This document shows positions 36,745-45,914 of a stretch of 64,000 bases of DNA, in pieces; within the stretch, counting starts at the first letter, position 1; each line of letters begins with the position of its first letter. Both the position numbers and the translations under genes were made by a program. Location: positions 186,001 through 250,000 of the forward strand of contig NZ_AP026678.1 of NCBI RefSeq assembly GCF_025998815.1. Reading direction: 5' to 3'. This DNA comes from Ignavibacterium sp. Lineage in GTDB: Bacteria > Bacteroidota > Ignavibacteria > Ignavibacteriales > Ignavibacteriaceae. The notes beneath the pieces were generated by a model. That model was not told the DNA's origin. It saw nothing but the letters and a program-made list of their open reading frames with translations, and did no database searches.

Positions 36745-39700
36745 TTATAACGATTCTATAAAATTATCTTTAACAAATCCGCTTTTTTCCGAAGCTTCTA
36801 AAAGCAAGTTATGATTTAATATTAACTTTTTCAACCTTTCTTTCAGTGACTTCTTTAAGCTCAATGGTTTTAGCTTTTCTCTTTCAGATTCAAACCAATT
36901 TATTGTTGCGAAAAGAGGAAGCCATACAATTGCTTCATCAAATCTTTCTTTGTTAAAATATTCATTCCCTTCATAAGAATTTAGTTTTACAAATTCCCTG
37001 AAAGCATTATCATCGAACAAATCATTAAATAATTTTTTAAGAGAATCTGATTTGTTTTCTTCAACTGCAACTTTTAACTCACTTACACTTTTCTTTTTTG
37101 ATTTTGACTTTTTAACACTTTTGTCTTTTTCTTCATCAGCTAAAATCAATTCAAATTTTCCTGATAGATAAGATATTTTAAGTAAATCATATCTTATTCC
37201 GGTTGAATCAGCATATCCGAGATAACCAAAAATTTCAAGTAATGGTTTCCAAAGCAGATATTTATCAAATGCTGAATTGTTATCCGCAACAGAAAATAAT
37301 TTATTCAATAGTTGATAGAGGTATGTGTAGATTATGTTCTTTCTTGCTGATTCATTGTGTGAGTTGTTTAATTCATCTTTATTATTTGAAAACAAAGGAA
37401 CTTTGTCAAGAAAAGTTCGAATCTCAACAGGACAGGTCTTTTCCGATTTAATTTTTTCGATGAGTTCGGTTAAAGTCTTGATATTATTTGCTGAATCAAT
37501 AAAATCAGTTTTAATATCTTCTTCAGATTTACCTTTGTTTATCTTAGTGTTAAACAATGCTACAAAATCATTAAACTGCGGTTCAGGAAGTATGAATTCT
37601 TTTTCTTCTTCAATTAGCTGATTGATGAAATCAGTAATGAAAAGATTTACAAAAGATTCGTGGAAGGGAAGTAGTTCCAGTTCTTTAATTGTTTCTTCAA
37701 TTGAATGAACCCCTCTGCCTTGCAAATAATTGTAAACGCGATTGTATCTTCCATCAGAGTCAAATACTTCTTTGAATTCGAGAAAAACTTTTCTTTCGTA
37801 GCCCCACAAATGAAAATTCATTCCAAAATTCCAAACATCACTTCCTTTAAGAATGAACTCTTCGTTCTTAACAAAATCTTTGTAGATATAAAAAAAAGAA
37901 GGCGAATTATTAAACCCAAGCACCTCAGCGATTTTTCTGTTTGTTGTAATCCCATCGCTGTGTTTTGACTTCTGGCAGGAATAATTGATTAAACCGAATG
38001 CTTCGAAGTAAGAATTGTTATAAAGTACAAGTGCTTTTTCTGTTCCGCTTTGATTTGTGAATGCAAAAACATTTTCATTTATCTCGCCCGATGGAGAAAT
38101 AAAATCATACAATTCAAAATTTTCAACCTGACTGAACAAATATCTTTTTTTCATCAAAGGAAAAATTTCTTTTTCATGCTGCCAAACAAGATGTTGGTCA
38201 ACAAATTCATTATAATAAGCTCGCTTGTATTCCATTCCATATTTTTCTGAAAAACCTTCAACCTGTCCGTGAGCAAACATCGGCAATCCCGGCAAAGTTA
38301 CAAGCATTGTAGCAACTCCAAAATACTTATCTCCTTTACCAAACTGATTGATAGCTGTTTCTTCATCAGGATTACTCATAAAATTTACATAACGTTTAAG
38401 AATTTCGGGATCATACGAAAGAGTGTTTTTCATAAGTTCGCGGTATTTGCTATTCTCTTCTTTCATAAACATGTGCATAAAAGCAGAGTTATAAACCCGA
38501 TGCATTCCAAGTGAACGAACAAAATATCCTTCCATCAGCCAGAAAGCTTCCGCAAGCAATAAAGTATCAGGCATTTCAGAATTTATTCTGTCAACAACTT
38601 CGCGCCAGAATTCGTTAGGCATTGCTTCGTCAAACTCAGACCTGGTCATAGCATAATCTGCGCGAGAAGGAATTGCCCCCCCGGTTCCGGGAATAGGAAA
38701 CCATAATCGCTGATAATGTTTTTTCGTTAAAGTCATTGCAGCATCAAAACGAATGATTGGGGTTTTGCGGGCAACATGCATAATGGTTTGAATCAATGAT
38801 TCACGAACTTCTGGCAACAATAAATTCAACTGAGCAGTGTCATTCCAAGGCATATTTGTACCGTCATTACCGTGATAAATATATCTTTTCTGGCCGGTGA
38901 ATCGATCTAATCTTTCAAATACTACAGCTGCATCAGTCCTTGTGTAATATTGATCTTCAATTCTGATTTCGACTCTTTCATCTTCGGATAAATTTGGTCC
39001 TGAAAATTTATAAGCAGGAAACGGTGGAGTCGATGATTGAATAAAGTAGTCGGGTTTTTCTATTACCCACTTTGAATAGATACCTGTGTGATTAGGTACC
39101 ATATCACTTGAAAGTCTTATTCCTCTTTGCCAGCAGCGTTGTTTCAGATTTTCGAATGCTTGTTCACCACCAAGTTCTTTTGCAATGACATAATCGAATA
39201 ATGAGTAAGCTGAAGCTGCAGCATCGGGATTTCCCATCATCTGTTTAATTTTTTGCGATGCACTGCTTCTTTCCCAAATTCCAATTAACCAAAGCGCATT
39301 AAAATTCCATCTTGCAAGCTGATCAAGCTCTTCATCAGGAATCTGATCAAGATGTTTTATTTCTCTCTGATATTTTTTTGATAATTGATCAAGCCATACA
39401 AAAGTGTTTTTAGCAATCATTACCACCTTTGGCATCCAATCAACATCCTGTGTAAACTTTTTTATTTCGAGCTGATAATATTCATATTCTTCCGGCGATA
39501 GTTTTTTACCGGCAGCAACTTTCTCACGAAGCGATTTCAGATAATCAAAATTATAATCATACTTTGGTACAGGTGGAGTTCCTTTTTCTCCTCCGCCGTG
39601 TTTAACGAATAGTTTGTAATCTTCACTAATTAAGTCTTTTCCTGTAAGAATTTTTTTGATAAAGTAATCACCGATATAACTTTTCCAATTCTCTTTAATA

Positions 39701-40371
39701 AACTCAAGTTGTAAAGCTATATCAAATGGATTTGAAACGACAGGTTTTTTGAGAAAAGAAATCAGATTAAGTCCGCCACCACCAACTGGTTTTTCACTTT
39801 CAAAAAATTTTTCGGTGTATTCAATTAAAGTTTTATAAGAAGTTTCTTCTGCAAGTTTTTCATCCGAGTATAATTCATTCAGTTGTCTTGTAGCAGGATT
39901 AATGTTTTCGATATTTAATAGGATAATTTCCTCAAGAACGATTTCACGATTTAATTTATTTTCAGTTTTACCGTTCAGAAATTCTTTTGCAGAAATTTTA
40001 TTCTGATAAACCGGAAGAGGAGGGAACTCTTCAACAAATTTTAACATTGTATTTTCAAGCTCTGCTTCACTTAAAGACTCTTTCAGATAATCAATGCTTC
40101 GTTGTATTACACCAGGATTTTCATTTTCTTCATATCGTCTGATTAATAAATGAAAAATTTCGTGAAGCAATCCGAGTGCATTAATCTGTCCTGCAGTAAC
40201 AAGTTCATAATGTCTTCCTTCTTCTTTCCGAACTTTATTTATTTTATCTGAAAGCAATCTGGCAGTTTTGAAATCAGCAACAATTAAGTCGCCCTGAAGT
40301 GAAAAAAGATGATCTTCAAACTGATATTTTTTTCTGGAATGAGCGGAAACATGAAAGTAGTAAGTAATCAT
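36745..40371 (-). CDS. Very large cytoplasmic GH13 alpha-amylase-family protein
   Basis: A 1208-residue protein without signal peptide. A 350-residue N-terminal region (no recognised fold) precedes a TIM-barrel. GH13 regions are visible: DMVPNH (423-428, region I), IIRFDAAM with the nucleophile Asp543 (region II) and LLAEAFW with Glu608 (region III). Region IV reads MSNPDEET, with Pro in place of the usual His of NHD. A C-terminal helical part of about 450 residues includes a Lys-rich linker (KKSKSKKKS). It probably acts on an internal alpha-glucan. Domain architecture differs from ordinary amylases, and substrate cannot be assigned. Confidence 0.82.
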   Translation of the reverse strand: MITYYFHVSAHSRKKYQFEDHLFSLQGDLIVADFKTARLLSDKINKVRKEEGRHYELVTAGQINALGLLHEIFHLLIRRYEENENPGVIQRSIDYLKESLSEAELENTMLKFVEEFPPLPVYQNKISAKEFLNGKTENKLNREIVLEEIILLNIENINPATRQLNELYSDEKLAEETSYKTLIEYTEKFFESEKPVGGGGLNLISFLKKPVVSNPFDIALQLEFIKENWKSYIGDYFIKKILTGKDLISEDYKLFVKHGGGEKGTPPVPKYDYNFDYLKSLREKVAAGKKLSPEEYEYYQLEIKKFTQDVDWMPKVVMIAKNTFVWLDQLSKKYQREIKHLDQIPDEELDQLARWNFNALWLIGIWERSSASQKIKQMMGNPDAAASAYSLFDYVIAKELGGEQAFENLKQRCWQRGIRLSSDMVPNHTGIYSKWVIEKPDYFIQSSTPPFPAYKFSGPNLSEDERVEIRIEDQYYTRTDAAVVFERLDRFTGQKRYIYHGNDGTNMPWNDTAQLNLLLPEVRESLIQTIMHVARKTPIIRFDAAMTLTKKHYQRLWFPIPGTGGAIPSRADYAMTRSEFDEAMPNEFWREVVDRINSEMPDTLLLAEAFWLMEGYFVRSLGMHRVYNSAFMHMFMKEENSKYRELMKNTLSYDPEILKRYVNFMSNPDEETAINQFGKGDKYFGVATMLVTLPGLPMFAHGQVEGFSEKYGMEYKRAYYNEFVDQHLVWQHEKEIFPLMKKRYLFSQVENFELYDFISPSGEINENVFAFTNQSGTEKALVLYNNSYFEAFGLINYSCQKSKHSDGITTNRKIAEVLGFNNSPSFFYIYKDFVKNEEFILKGSDVWNFGMNFHLWGYERKVFLEFKEVFDSDGRYNRVYNYLQGRGVHSIEETIKELELLPFHESFVNLFITDFINQLIEEEKEFILPEPQFNDFVALFNTKINKGKSEEDIKTDFIDSANNIKTLTELIEKIKSEKTCPVEIRTFLDKVPLFSNNKDELNNSHNESARKNIIYTYLYQLLNKLFSVADNNSAFDKYLLWKPLLEIFGYLGYADSTGIRYDLLKISYLSGKFELILADEEKDKSVKKSKSKKKSVSELKVAVEENKSDSLKKLFNDLFDDNAFREFVKLNSYEGNEYFNKERFDEAIVWLPLFATINWFESEREKLKPLSLKKSLKERLKKLILNHNLLLEASEKSGFVKDNFIESL

Positions 40372-40482
40372 AATTTTCTGATATGATATTGATTTTGTGA
40401 GCTAATATAATAAAACATTGGTTGAGTTGAATATTTTTTGCAAAAAACCCCCGACGAAATACTAATAAAAAGCTAAAAACAT

Positions 40483-40513
40483 TTGACAATTTCAAAATTA
40501 AAAATTAATGTTG
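40483..40513 (+). promoter_or_regulatory. Weak candidate promoter for the small basic protein
   Basis: TTG at 40483-40485, a 20-base spacer and TAATGTTG at 40506-40513, one base off TAnnTTTG. The surrounding stretch 40372-40582 has no other feature. Confidence 0.25.
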
Positions 40514-40582
40514 CTCAGGAAATTCTAATCTTATTAGCATGTAGGAGCTTTTTATATCATCAACAAATATCTGAGGAGAATT

Positions 40583-40930
40583 ATGGCACAATCAAAAAAA
40601 AATGCAGAACATTCAAAGGTTAAAAAAGCAGTTGCGAAAAAAATAGCTGAGTACTTCGTTAGAAATGGTTATTTCCGCATACCTGATGAAAAACCAGCTA
40701 AGAAGAAAAAAGTAGTTGCCAAGAAAGGTTACGAAATAAGATTTGTAGCAAAAGACAGAAAAGAATTAAGTGAAATGAAATCACTTCTTAAGGAAGCAGG
40801 TTTAGAAGCGGGAAAACCTTTTGATAAGTTTAATCAATTTGTTCTTCCTGTTTATGGAAAAGAAAAGTATTTCAGATTCAAAGAGATGTTAGCAGATTTG
40901 AAAATTAAAGTTCGCACTCACAAGAAATAA
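40583..40930 (+). CDS. Small lysine-rich protein, function unknown
   Basis: A 115-residue basic protein not recognised. The first half is rich in Lys and Ala (VKKAVAKKIAEYFVRNGYF, PAKKKKVVAKKG), and the second half looks like a compact alpha/beta fold with RKELSEMKSLLKEAGLEAGKPF and a final MLADLKIKVRTHKK. Composition suggests nucleic-acid or ribosome contact; there is no signal peptide. A GAGGAG sequence lies before the ATG. It is monocistronic as far as seen. Confidence 0.7.
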   Translation: MAQSKKNAEHSKVKKAVAKKIAEYFVRNGYFRIPDEKPAKKKKVVAKKGYEIRFVAKDRKELSEMKSLLKEAGLEAGKPFDKFNQFVLPVYGKEKYFRFKEMLADLKIKVRTHKK

Positions 40931-41035
40931 GTAAATTCAAGACATACTTTTTAATCCTCATTTGATGCAGCTCGTTGTTATAACTTGATATGCTTTTTGT
41001 CATTGACGAAAGTCGATCAAAAATTGAGGAGCAAA

Positions 41036-41764
41036 ATGAGAAGCAAATTCTTATTAGCAATTTCAAGTATCGTTGTATTATTAACCTTCTATAGATGCGA
41101 TTCTGAGGTGCCGGTCAGGTACTCGGAAATCAGACCGCTTCCTTTGGAAAGTATTCTAAGTATAAACGCAACAGAAAATTATATTGTCATCACTGCAACA
41201 TATACCACACCAAATACATGCTATGATTTTTATAAAAGTGAAATTGTAAGCAATGATACCATCATAACTTTGAAAATTTACGGAAGGGACAACAGAGATA
41301 ATTGTTATGAAATCATAAGCTCAATTACACACGAAGACACTATTTATTTGAATACTCCGGGATTTAAAAGATTAAAATTCTGGCAAAGTGATTCTCTTTA
41401 TAAAGATACTACAATTGCATTCGCTGGAAGTTATGATATCACTTTCCCAAATTTCTTTATTGAGAAAGGTTCTGATTCGGATTCATCGTATATTTCCTTC
41501 AGAGGAAGGAAAATCCATCCTTACTTATTTGAAATTGAGGCAGTAGGTTGGGGAAGAGTAGGAACGGGAATTACTTTAGAATCAATTAATTACCCAAGAA
41601 AGATATCATTTTATTTAATGGGTGAGTGCGGAGTTGATCCTTCACGAATTTGGGATAAAGCAGTTCGAACAACGATTATTACTGCGGATATTATGGATAC
41701 AGTTGATGTTCTGACATATTCAAATTTGCACAGACAAACAGATACAATTACTGTCAGTAGATAA
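41036..41764 (+). CDS. Exported protein of unknown function, possible lipoprotein
   Basis: From ATG 41036, preceded by GAGGAG, the protein has 242 residues. An N-terminal signal (KFLLAISSIVVLLTFYRC) is followed by Cys21, but the lipobox FYRC is poor. The rest is strand-rich, with several cysteines, and not recognised. The in-frame TTG at 40985 would add a non-signal stretch and is less likely. Its stop codon abuts the stop of the convergent gene with no base between. Confidence 0.7.
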   Translation: MRSKFLLAISSIVVLLTFYRCDSEVPVRYSEIRPLPLESILSINATENYIVITATYTTPNTCYDFYKSEIVSNDTIITLKIYGRDNRDNCYEIISSITHEDTIYLNTPGFKRLKFWQSDSLYKDTTIAFAGSYDITFPNFFIEKGSDSDSSYISFRGRKIHPYLFEIEAVGWGRVGTGITLESINYPRKISFYLMGECGVDPSRIWDKAVRTTIITADIMDTVDVLTYSNLHRQTDTITVSR

Positions 41765-42946
41765 TTATTGGTGATACGCCAGACTTGAACCAACCCAGGT
41801 TTTATTTTTATTAAAATCTACTCCCATCATTTTTCCTTTGCTTGTTCTTATGAGATTAAGAACTAACTCTGGTTTTGGGGAGTCTTCTTCCCATAGATAC
41901 ATCATTCTTATTTCAACTTTGGAGTAATCATCCGGAGTTTTAATAACAGGAGTGTACTCAACTTTCTGCTGAAGAATATAATTTTTTCTGTCAGTAATTT
42001 TATCGAGCTTTTCTTTAGTTACATCTACATCAACGCCAAGTCCGGCAAACGAGAAGAGTGGCTTTAATACGAATTGCGATAAATCATCAGGGTATTTTTC
42101 TAACTCATCTAGATAATAACATTCAGGAACATATTTGCCTTTTAATTGTGGCAGAGAAAACTTACTGATTCTAAAAAACCAATTTGGATGACCAACCCAA
42201 TAAACATCTACTTCATCAAAAAAATTAAAAGATGATTCAACTTGTTTGCGCTCAAGTTCATCAAATATTACCCGGTTATAAATCCTTTTAATCTCAATTT
42301 CTCTTCCATCTTTTTTGTAAAAAAGTTTTTTGCCTTTTTTAATCAAATCAGTAATGCATACTTCCGGAATACCAATAAGTTTTTCCATTGCAGCAAAATC
42401 AATTCTTGTTTTTTGTTTGTGTGGCTCAATTTCCAATAAAATCACCTGTTCGGGATCTTCATTTGCAAGAATTATTTTTTCAAGAAAATCAACATATTCA
42501 TCTTCATCATAGCCGCTATAATAGCAGGTGAAATCATCCGGAATATCAAAATACTTTCTTACAACTCTGTTAAGAAAATACTGATATCCATATAATGTTG
42601 GAAAACCCTGAAGCTCAATAAGTTTTGGAACGAAGCCACTTTCATTTTTAGTAATTGCAAAATCGAGTGAAAGAAAGATTGGATGATTTGTATCGTTCGG
42701 AACAATCAAATGTTTTGGAATTGCGTTAACCGATTTTTCTTTGAATTCCTTTGTGATTAACTGAGCTGTAATTTCATCACAAGCTTTTAATAATTCCTGA
42801 TTAAATTCATCAGATAGAAAAAGAGGAGTCTCACAAACTCTGAAATCAGTTGGATATTTGAGTATCGAATTTAATTCATCAAGAAATGCGTTATATCTTA
42901 CTTCAGAAAACTGAGCGTTAAATTGTTCTCTTAATTTTGGAATCAT
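41765..42946 (-). CDS. Permuted ATP-grasp-like (glutathionylspermidine-synthase-like) protein
   Basis: A 393-residue protein, last of the five-gene cluster. C-terminal sequences look like an ATP-grasp active site: FVLKPLFSFAGLGVDV (nucleotide-binding Lys and Gly loop), NYILQQKVEYTPV, EIRMMYLWEE and LNLIRTSKGKMMGVDFN. The N-terminal half has PKLIELQGFPTLYG, like the acidic/amide-site segment of permuted ATP-grasps. It would form an amide bond by an acyl-phosphate route. One base separates it from the amidotransferase upstream. Assignment is by motif impression, not by a search. Confidence 0.6.
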   Translation of the reverse strand: MIPKLREQFNAQFSEVRYNAFLDELNSILKYPTDFRVCETPLFLSDEFNQELLKACDEITAQLITKEFKEKSVNAIPKHLIVPNDTNHPIFLSLDFAITKNESGFVPKLIELQGFPTLYGYQYFLNRVVRKYFDIPDDFTCYYSGYDEDEYVDFLEKIILANEDPEQVILLEIEPHKQKTRIDFAAMEKLIGIPEVCITDLIKKGKKLFYKKDGREIEIKRIYNRVIFDELERKQVESSFNFFDEVDVYWVGHPNWFFRISKFSLPQLKGKYVPECYYLDELEKYPDDLSQFVLKPLFSFAGLGVDVDVTKEKLDKITDRKNYILQQKVEYTPVIKTPDDYSKVEIRMMYLWEEDSPKPELVLNLIRTSKGKMMGVDFNKNKTWVGSSLAYHQ

Positions 42947-42947
42947 G

Positions 42948-43778
42948 CTAAACTTTTAATGTTATAAGTTCATTTATTGCATTATTTAAAAATGATGGAA
43001 GCACTGTTTTTCGTGTAAGTTTAATTTTATCATCATCTTCCAACCATTCGATCATCTGATGATAAATTGCTTCTCCGTATCTGTTGATGATGTATTCTTT
43101 TCGTTCCTTTTGTCTGAAATGATATAGCATACTTGCAGGATCAGCTTCAGGATGAAATTGCGTTCCAACAATTTCATTTGAGATTCTTACGGCGCCAAGC
43201 GCAGGATTATTTCTGTTTTCTTCTTCGGGAACTTCCCACGATAATATTTTTGCTCCAAGTTCTTCCAGATGTTTATAATCAGGATTTACTACCTGCCATT
43301 GTCTGATATCTGCTGCATAAAGAGGATTAGTAAGTTCAGAAAGAATTAAATCTTTATTACCATCTTCGGTTTTTGAAAATTGTTTTACGCCGAATGAGTT
43401 CAGAAATCTTTTATTCACTTCACCTATTTGGAAAAATCTTGTCATCATCTGGAATGAGTGGCAGATGAAGAAAATATATTTCTTCTCATCATTGTTTTGA
43501 TTGTGATTCCAGATTTTTTCGAGAAGATTAAAATAATCTTTTTCCCACTGTGTGCCTTCTCCTTCGAATGGACTTCCGGGACCACCAGATGAAATGAAAA
43601 TATTATAATTCAAATCCGGAGTAACGCCTTTGTAACGTGTTTCAAAAACATTGTACTGAACATCTATATGTGCATTCGAATTAGAAATTTCTGACACGAT
43701 ATCCCGAATGCATCGTAACCCTTCGTTCGGTTCGTTATTGTAAAGATCAATTGTTGCAATTTTTATTTTTTGTTTCAT
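42948..43778 (-). CDS. Class I glutamine amidotransferase-like protein
   Basis: A 276-residue GATase1 domain protein. The triad is complete: Cys106 in FFICHSFQMM, His209 and Glu211 in GTQFHPEAD. The oxyanion region is ISSGGPGSP. Stand-alone members hydrolyse glutamine or gamma-glutamyl compounds and pass on ammonia or trim a peptide. It lies between the GCS2-type ligase (3 bases upstream) and the permuted ATP-grasp-like gene (1 base downstream). Supplying ammonia, or removing a gamma-glutamyl group, are both possible. Confidence 0.88.
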   Translation of the reverse strand: MKQKIKIATIDLYNNEPNEGLRCIRDIVSEISNSNAHIDVQYNVFETRYKGVTPDLNYNIFISSGGPGSPFEGEGTQWEKDYFNLLEKIWNHNQNNDEKKYIFFICHSFQMMTRFFQIGEVNKRFLNSFGVKQFSKTEDGNKDLILSELTNPLYAADIRQWQVVNPDYKHLEELGAKILSWEVPEEENRNNPALGAVRISNEIVGTQFHPEADPASMLYHFRQKERKEYIINRYGEAIYHQMIEWLEDDDKIKLTRKTVLPSFLNNAINELITLKV

Positions 43779-43781
43779 AGT

Positions 43782-44897
43782 TTAATTAACATCCAATCCA
43801 ATATGAGTTTCTTCAATAATGTAATCAACAACATTTTTCAAATCCGATGCCTGATTAAAAACATCAAGCTGGCGGTCGGCGCCTGTTCCCATTTCCAGAA
43901 TCTTTTTAAGATAATGTGCTTCTTCTCTGCATTTCAAATCATCCACCACATCATCAATAAATTCTAGAAGTTCATCAGCTAGCTTTTTGAATTCTACTTC
44001 TTCCTGTTTACCAAAATCAATAAGTTTACCGTGAATCCCATATCGGGCTGCACGCCATTTATTTTCAGCAATTAAAGCTCGTCTGTAAAGTCTGAAACCA
44101 AGATTTTGTTTAATAAGTTTATACAACTTTGCAGTTATTGCCTGAATAAGTGCAGCCAGACAAATAGTTTCATCAACACGCATCGGAATATCGCAGACAC
44201 GATATTCAAGAGTTTGAAAATGTGGGTGAACTCTGATGTCCCACCAAATTTTCTTCGCATCATCAATACAGTTAGTTTTAATCAGTAGTTTAACATAGTT
44301 ATCATATTCGGAAAGACTCATAAAAAAATCAGGGATTCCGGTTCTTGGAAAACGGTCGAATACTTTGCTTCTGTATGATTTGAATCCGGTATTTCTTCCA
44401 ATCCAGAATGGAGAATTAGTTGAAAGAGCAAAAATGTGTGGCAGAAAATATCTTGCTGCATTCATAATGTGAATGGCTGTTTCACGACTATCAACACCAA
44501 CATGAACATGCAAACCAAAAATAAGATTTGCTCTGGCAACCTGCTGGAAGTCATCAATTATATTCTTATATCTTGGATGCGAAGTAATTTTCTGATCTTT
44601 CCAATGTGAAAACGGATGCGTTCCAGCTGCGGCAATTCTTAAGTTTGTTTTGATTGCAAGCTTTGCTAAATCTGTACGAAGTTTTGTTACCTGACTTCTT
44701 GCATCATCAACATTTCTGCAAATATCAGTTCCAAGTTCAACAACTGATTGATGCATTTCTGGTTTTACTCTTTCGGCAAGAATTATTTTCCCTTCATCCA
44801 ATATTTGTTGAATGTGGGATTTAAGCTCGCGTGATTGCGGATCAACAATCTGAAATTCTTCTTCCACACCAAGTGTGAATATTTCAGGATTAAACAT
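43782..44897 (-). CDS. Carboxylate-amine ligase, GCS2/YbdK type
   Basis: A 371-residue member of the glutamate-cysteine ligase 2 family. It has FTLGVEEEFQIVDPQS with the metal-binding glutamates, AAAGTHPFSHW, IFGLHVHVGVDSRETAI and the later DIRVHPHFQTLEYRVCDIPM. Such enzymes join an amine to a glutamate-like carboxylate using ATP. Together with two ATP-grasp-type ligases it suggests stepwise construction of a peptide-like molecule. It follows the ATP-grasp gene by 11 bases. Confidence 0.92.
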   Translation of the reverse strand: MFNPEIFTLGVEEEFQIVDPQSRELKSHIQQILDEGKIILAERVKPEMHQSVVELGTDICRNVDDARSQVTKLRTDLAKLAIKTNLRIAAAGTHPFSHWKDQKITSHPRYKNIIDDFQQVARANLIFGLHVHVGVDSRETAIHIMNAARYFLPHIFALSTNSPFWIGRNTGFKSYRSKVFDRFPRTGIPDFFMSLSEYDNYVKLLIKTNCIDDAKKIWWDIRVHPHFQTLEYRVCDIPMRVDETICLAALIQAITAKLYKLIKQNLGFRLYRRALIAENKWRAARYGIHGKLIDFGKQEEVEFKKLADELLEFIDDVVDDLKCREEAHYLKKILEMGTGADRQLDVFNQASDLKNVVDYIIEETHIGLDVN

Positions 44898-44908
44898 AAA
44901 TCATCTCG

Positions 44909-45868
44909 TCAGATTTTTATTGGTTTGTTATTAACAAATGCATTAACAAATTCACCCCAGGTAAGATTATTCTGTCCCGGTTTGTGTGCTTTAGCTCTTC
45001 TGATAGCCATATTTGCTGCAGCTTCAACTATCCATTCGAAATTTTCCTGTCCAACAGAATTCACATCTGCATCCGGAGCCGGATTACAAAAATCAATCGC
45101 ATAAGGAATTCCATCACGCACTGCAAATTCAACTGTATTGAAATCATATCCTAAAGCTTTATTCAAAGCAATAACTCCATCGTGAACTTTTTGTAAGAGT
45201 TTTTGCTCAACCGGTTTCGGATTTCTTACATATCTGAGATGATGTGGTTGCTTCGGATCATATTGCATTATGTGAACATCCTGACGATCAAGACAGTAGC
45301 ATCGGAAATATTCTGTAAAGATAATTTCTTCCTGCAACATCATGACAAGTTGTCCGGTTTCATTATAAGCTTTAAAGAATTCTTCTTCGTTGTTTAACTT
45401 ATAAACATTCTTCCATCCACCACCAGCAAATGGCTTGAAGTAAGCCGGAAATCCGACATAATTAAAAATGCCTTTCCAATCCAACGGATATTCAAGATTG
45501 CGGAATGATCTTTCATTGGTATCTGGTGGATGTTGATTTGATGGAAGTATTACTGTTTTGGGAACAGCAACACCAATCTTCGTCGCAAGTGCATTATTAA
45601 AAAATTTATCATCAGCAGTCCACCAGAAAGGATTATTAATTACGGCAGTTCCGCAGATAGCTTCATTCTTAAGCATTGCACGATAAAAAGGAACATCCTG
45701 AGAGATGCGATCAATAATAACATCATATCCGATTGGTTCGCCCTGAATCACTTTATTAACTTTTAATGATTCAGCTACAATTCCGGGTTCCTTTTTAGAA
45801 TTTACTCTATCAACAAATGCGGGAGGAAAAGTTGTTTCCTGTCCGTATAAGATTCCAATTTTTTTCAT
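44909..45868 (-). CDS. ATP-grasp enzyme
   Basis: A 319-residue ATP-grasp protein. It has a Rossmann-like N-terminus (KKIGILYGQETTFPPAFVD), GVAVPKTVILPS, YFKPFAGGGWKNVYKL (nucleotide-binding loop), VMMLQEEI and the metal-binding end NTVEFAVRDGIPYAIDFCNPAPD. Asp replaces the first Glu of the usual E-x-N. It should join an acyl phosphate to an amine; substrates are unknown. AGAGGAG lies just before the ATG. Confidence 0.82.
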   Translation of the reverse strand: MKKIGILYGQETTFPPAFVDRVNSKKEPGIVAESLKVNKVIQGEPIGYDVIIDRISQDVPFYRAMLKNEAICGTAVINNPFWWTADDKFFNNALATKIGVAVPKTVILPSNQHPPDTNERSFRNLEYPLDWKGIFNYVGFPAYFKPFAGGGWKNVYKLNNEEEFFKAYNETGQLVMMLQEEIIFTEYFRCYCLDRQDVHIMQYDPKQPHHLRYVRNPKPVEQKLLQKVHDGVIALNKALGYDFNTVEFAVRDGIPYAIDFCNPAPDADVNSVGQENFEWIVEAAANMAIRRAKAHKPGQNNLTWGEFVNAFVNNKPIKI

Positions 45869-45914
45869 TTAGCTCCTCTGTAATGTTTTAAGTTCTGATA
45901 TCTGTTAAAAGTTT

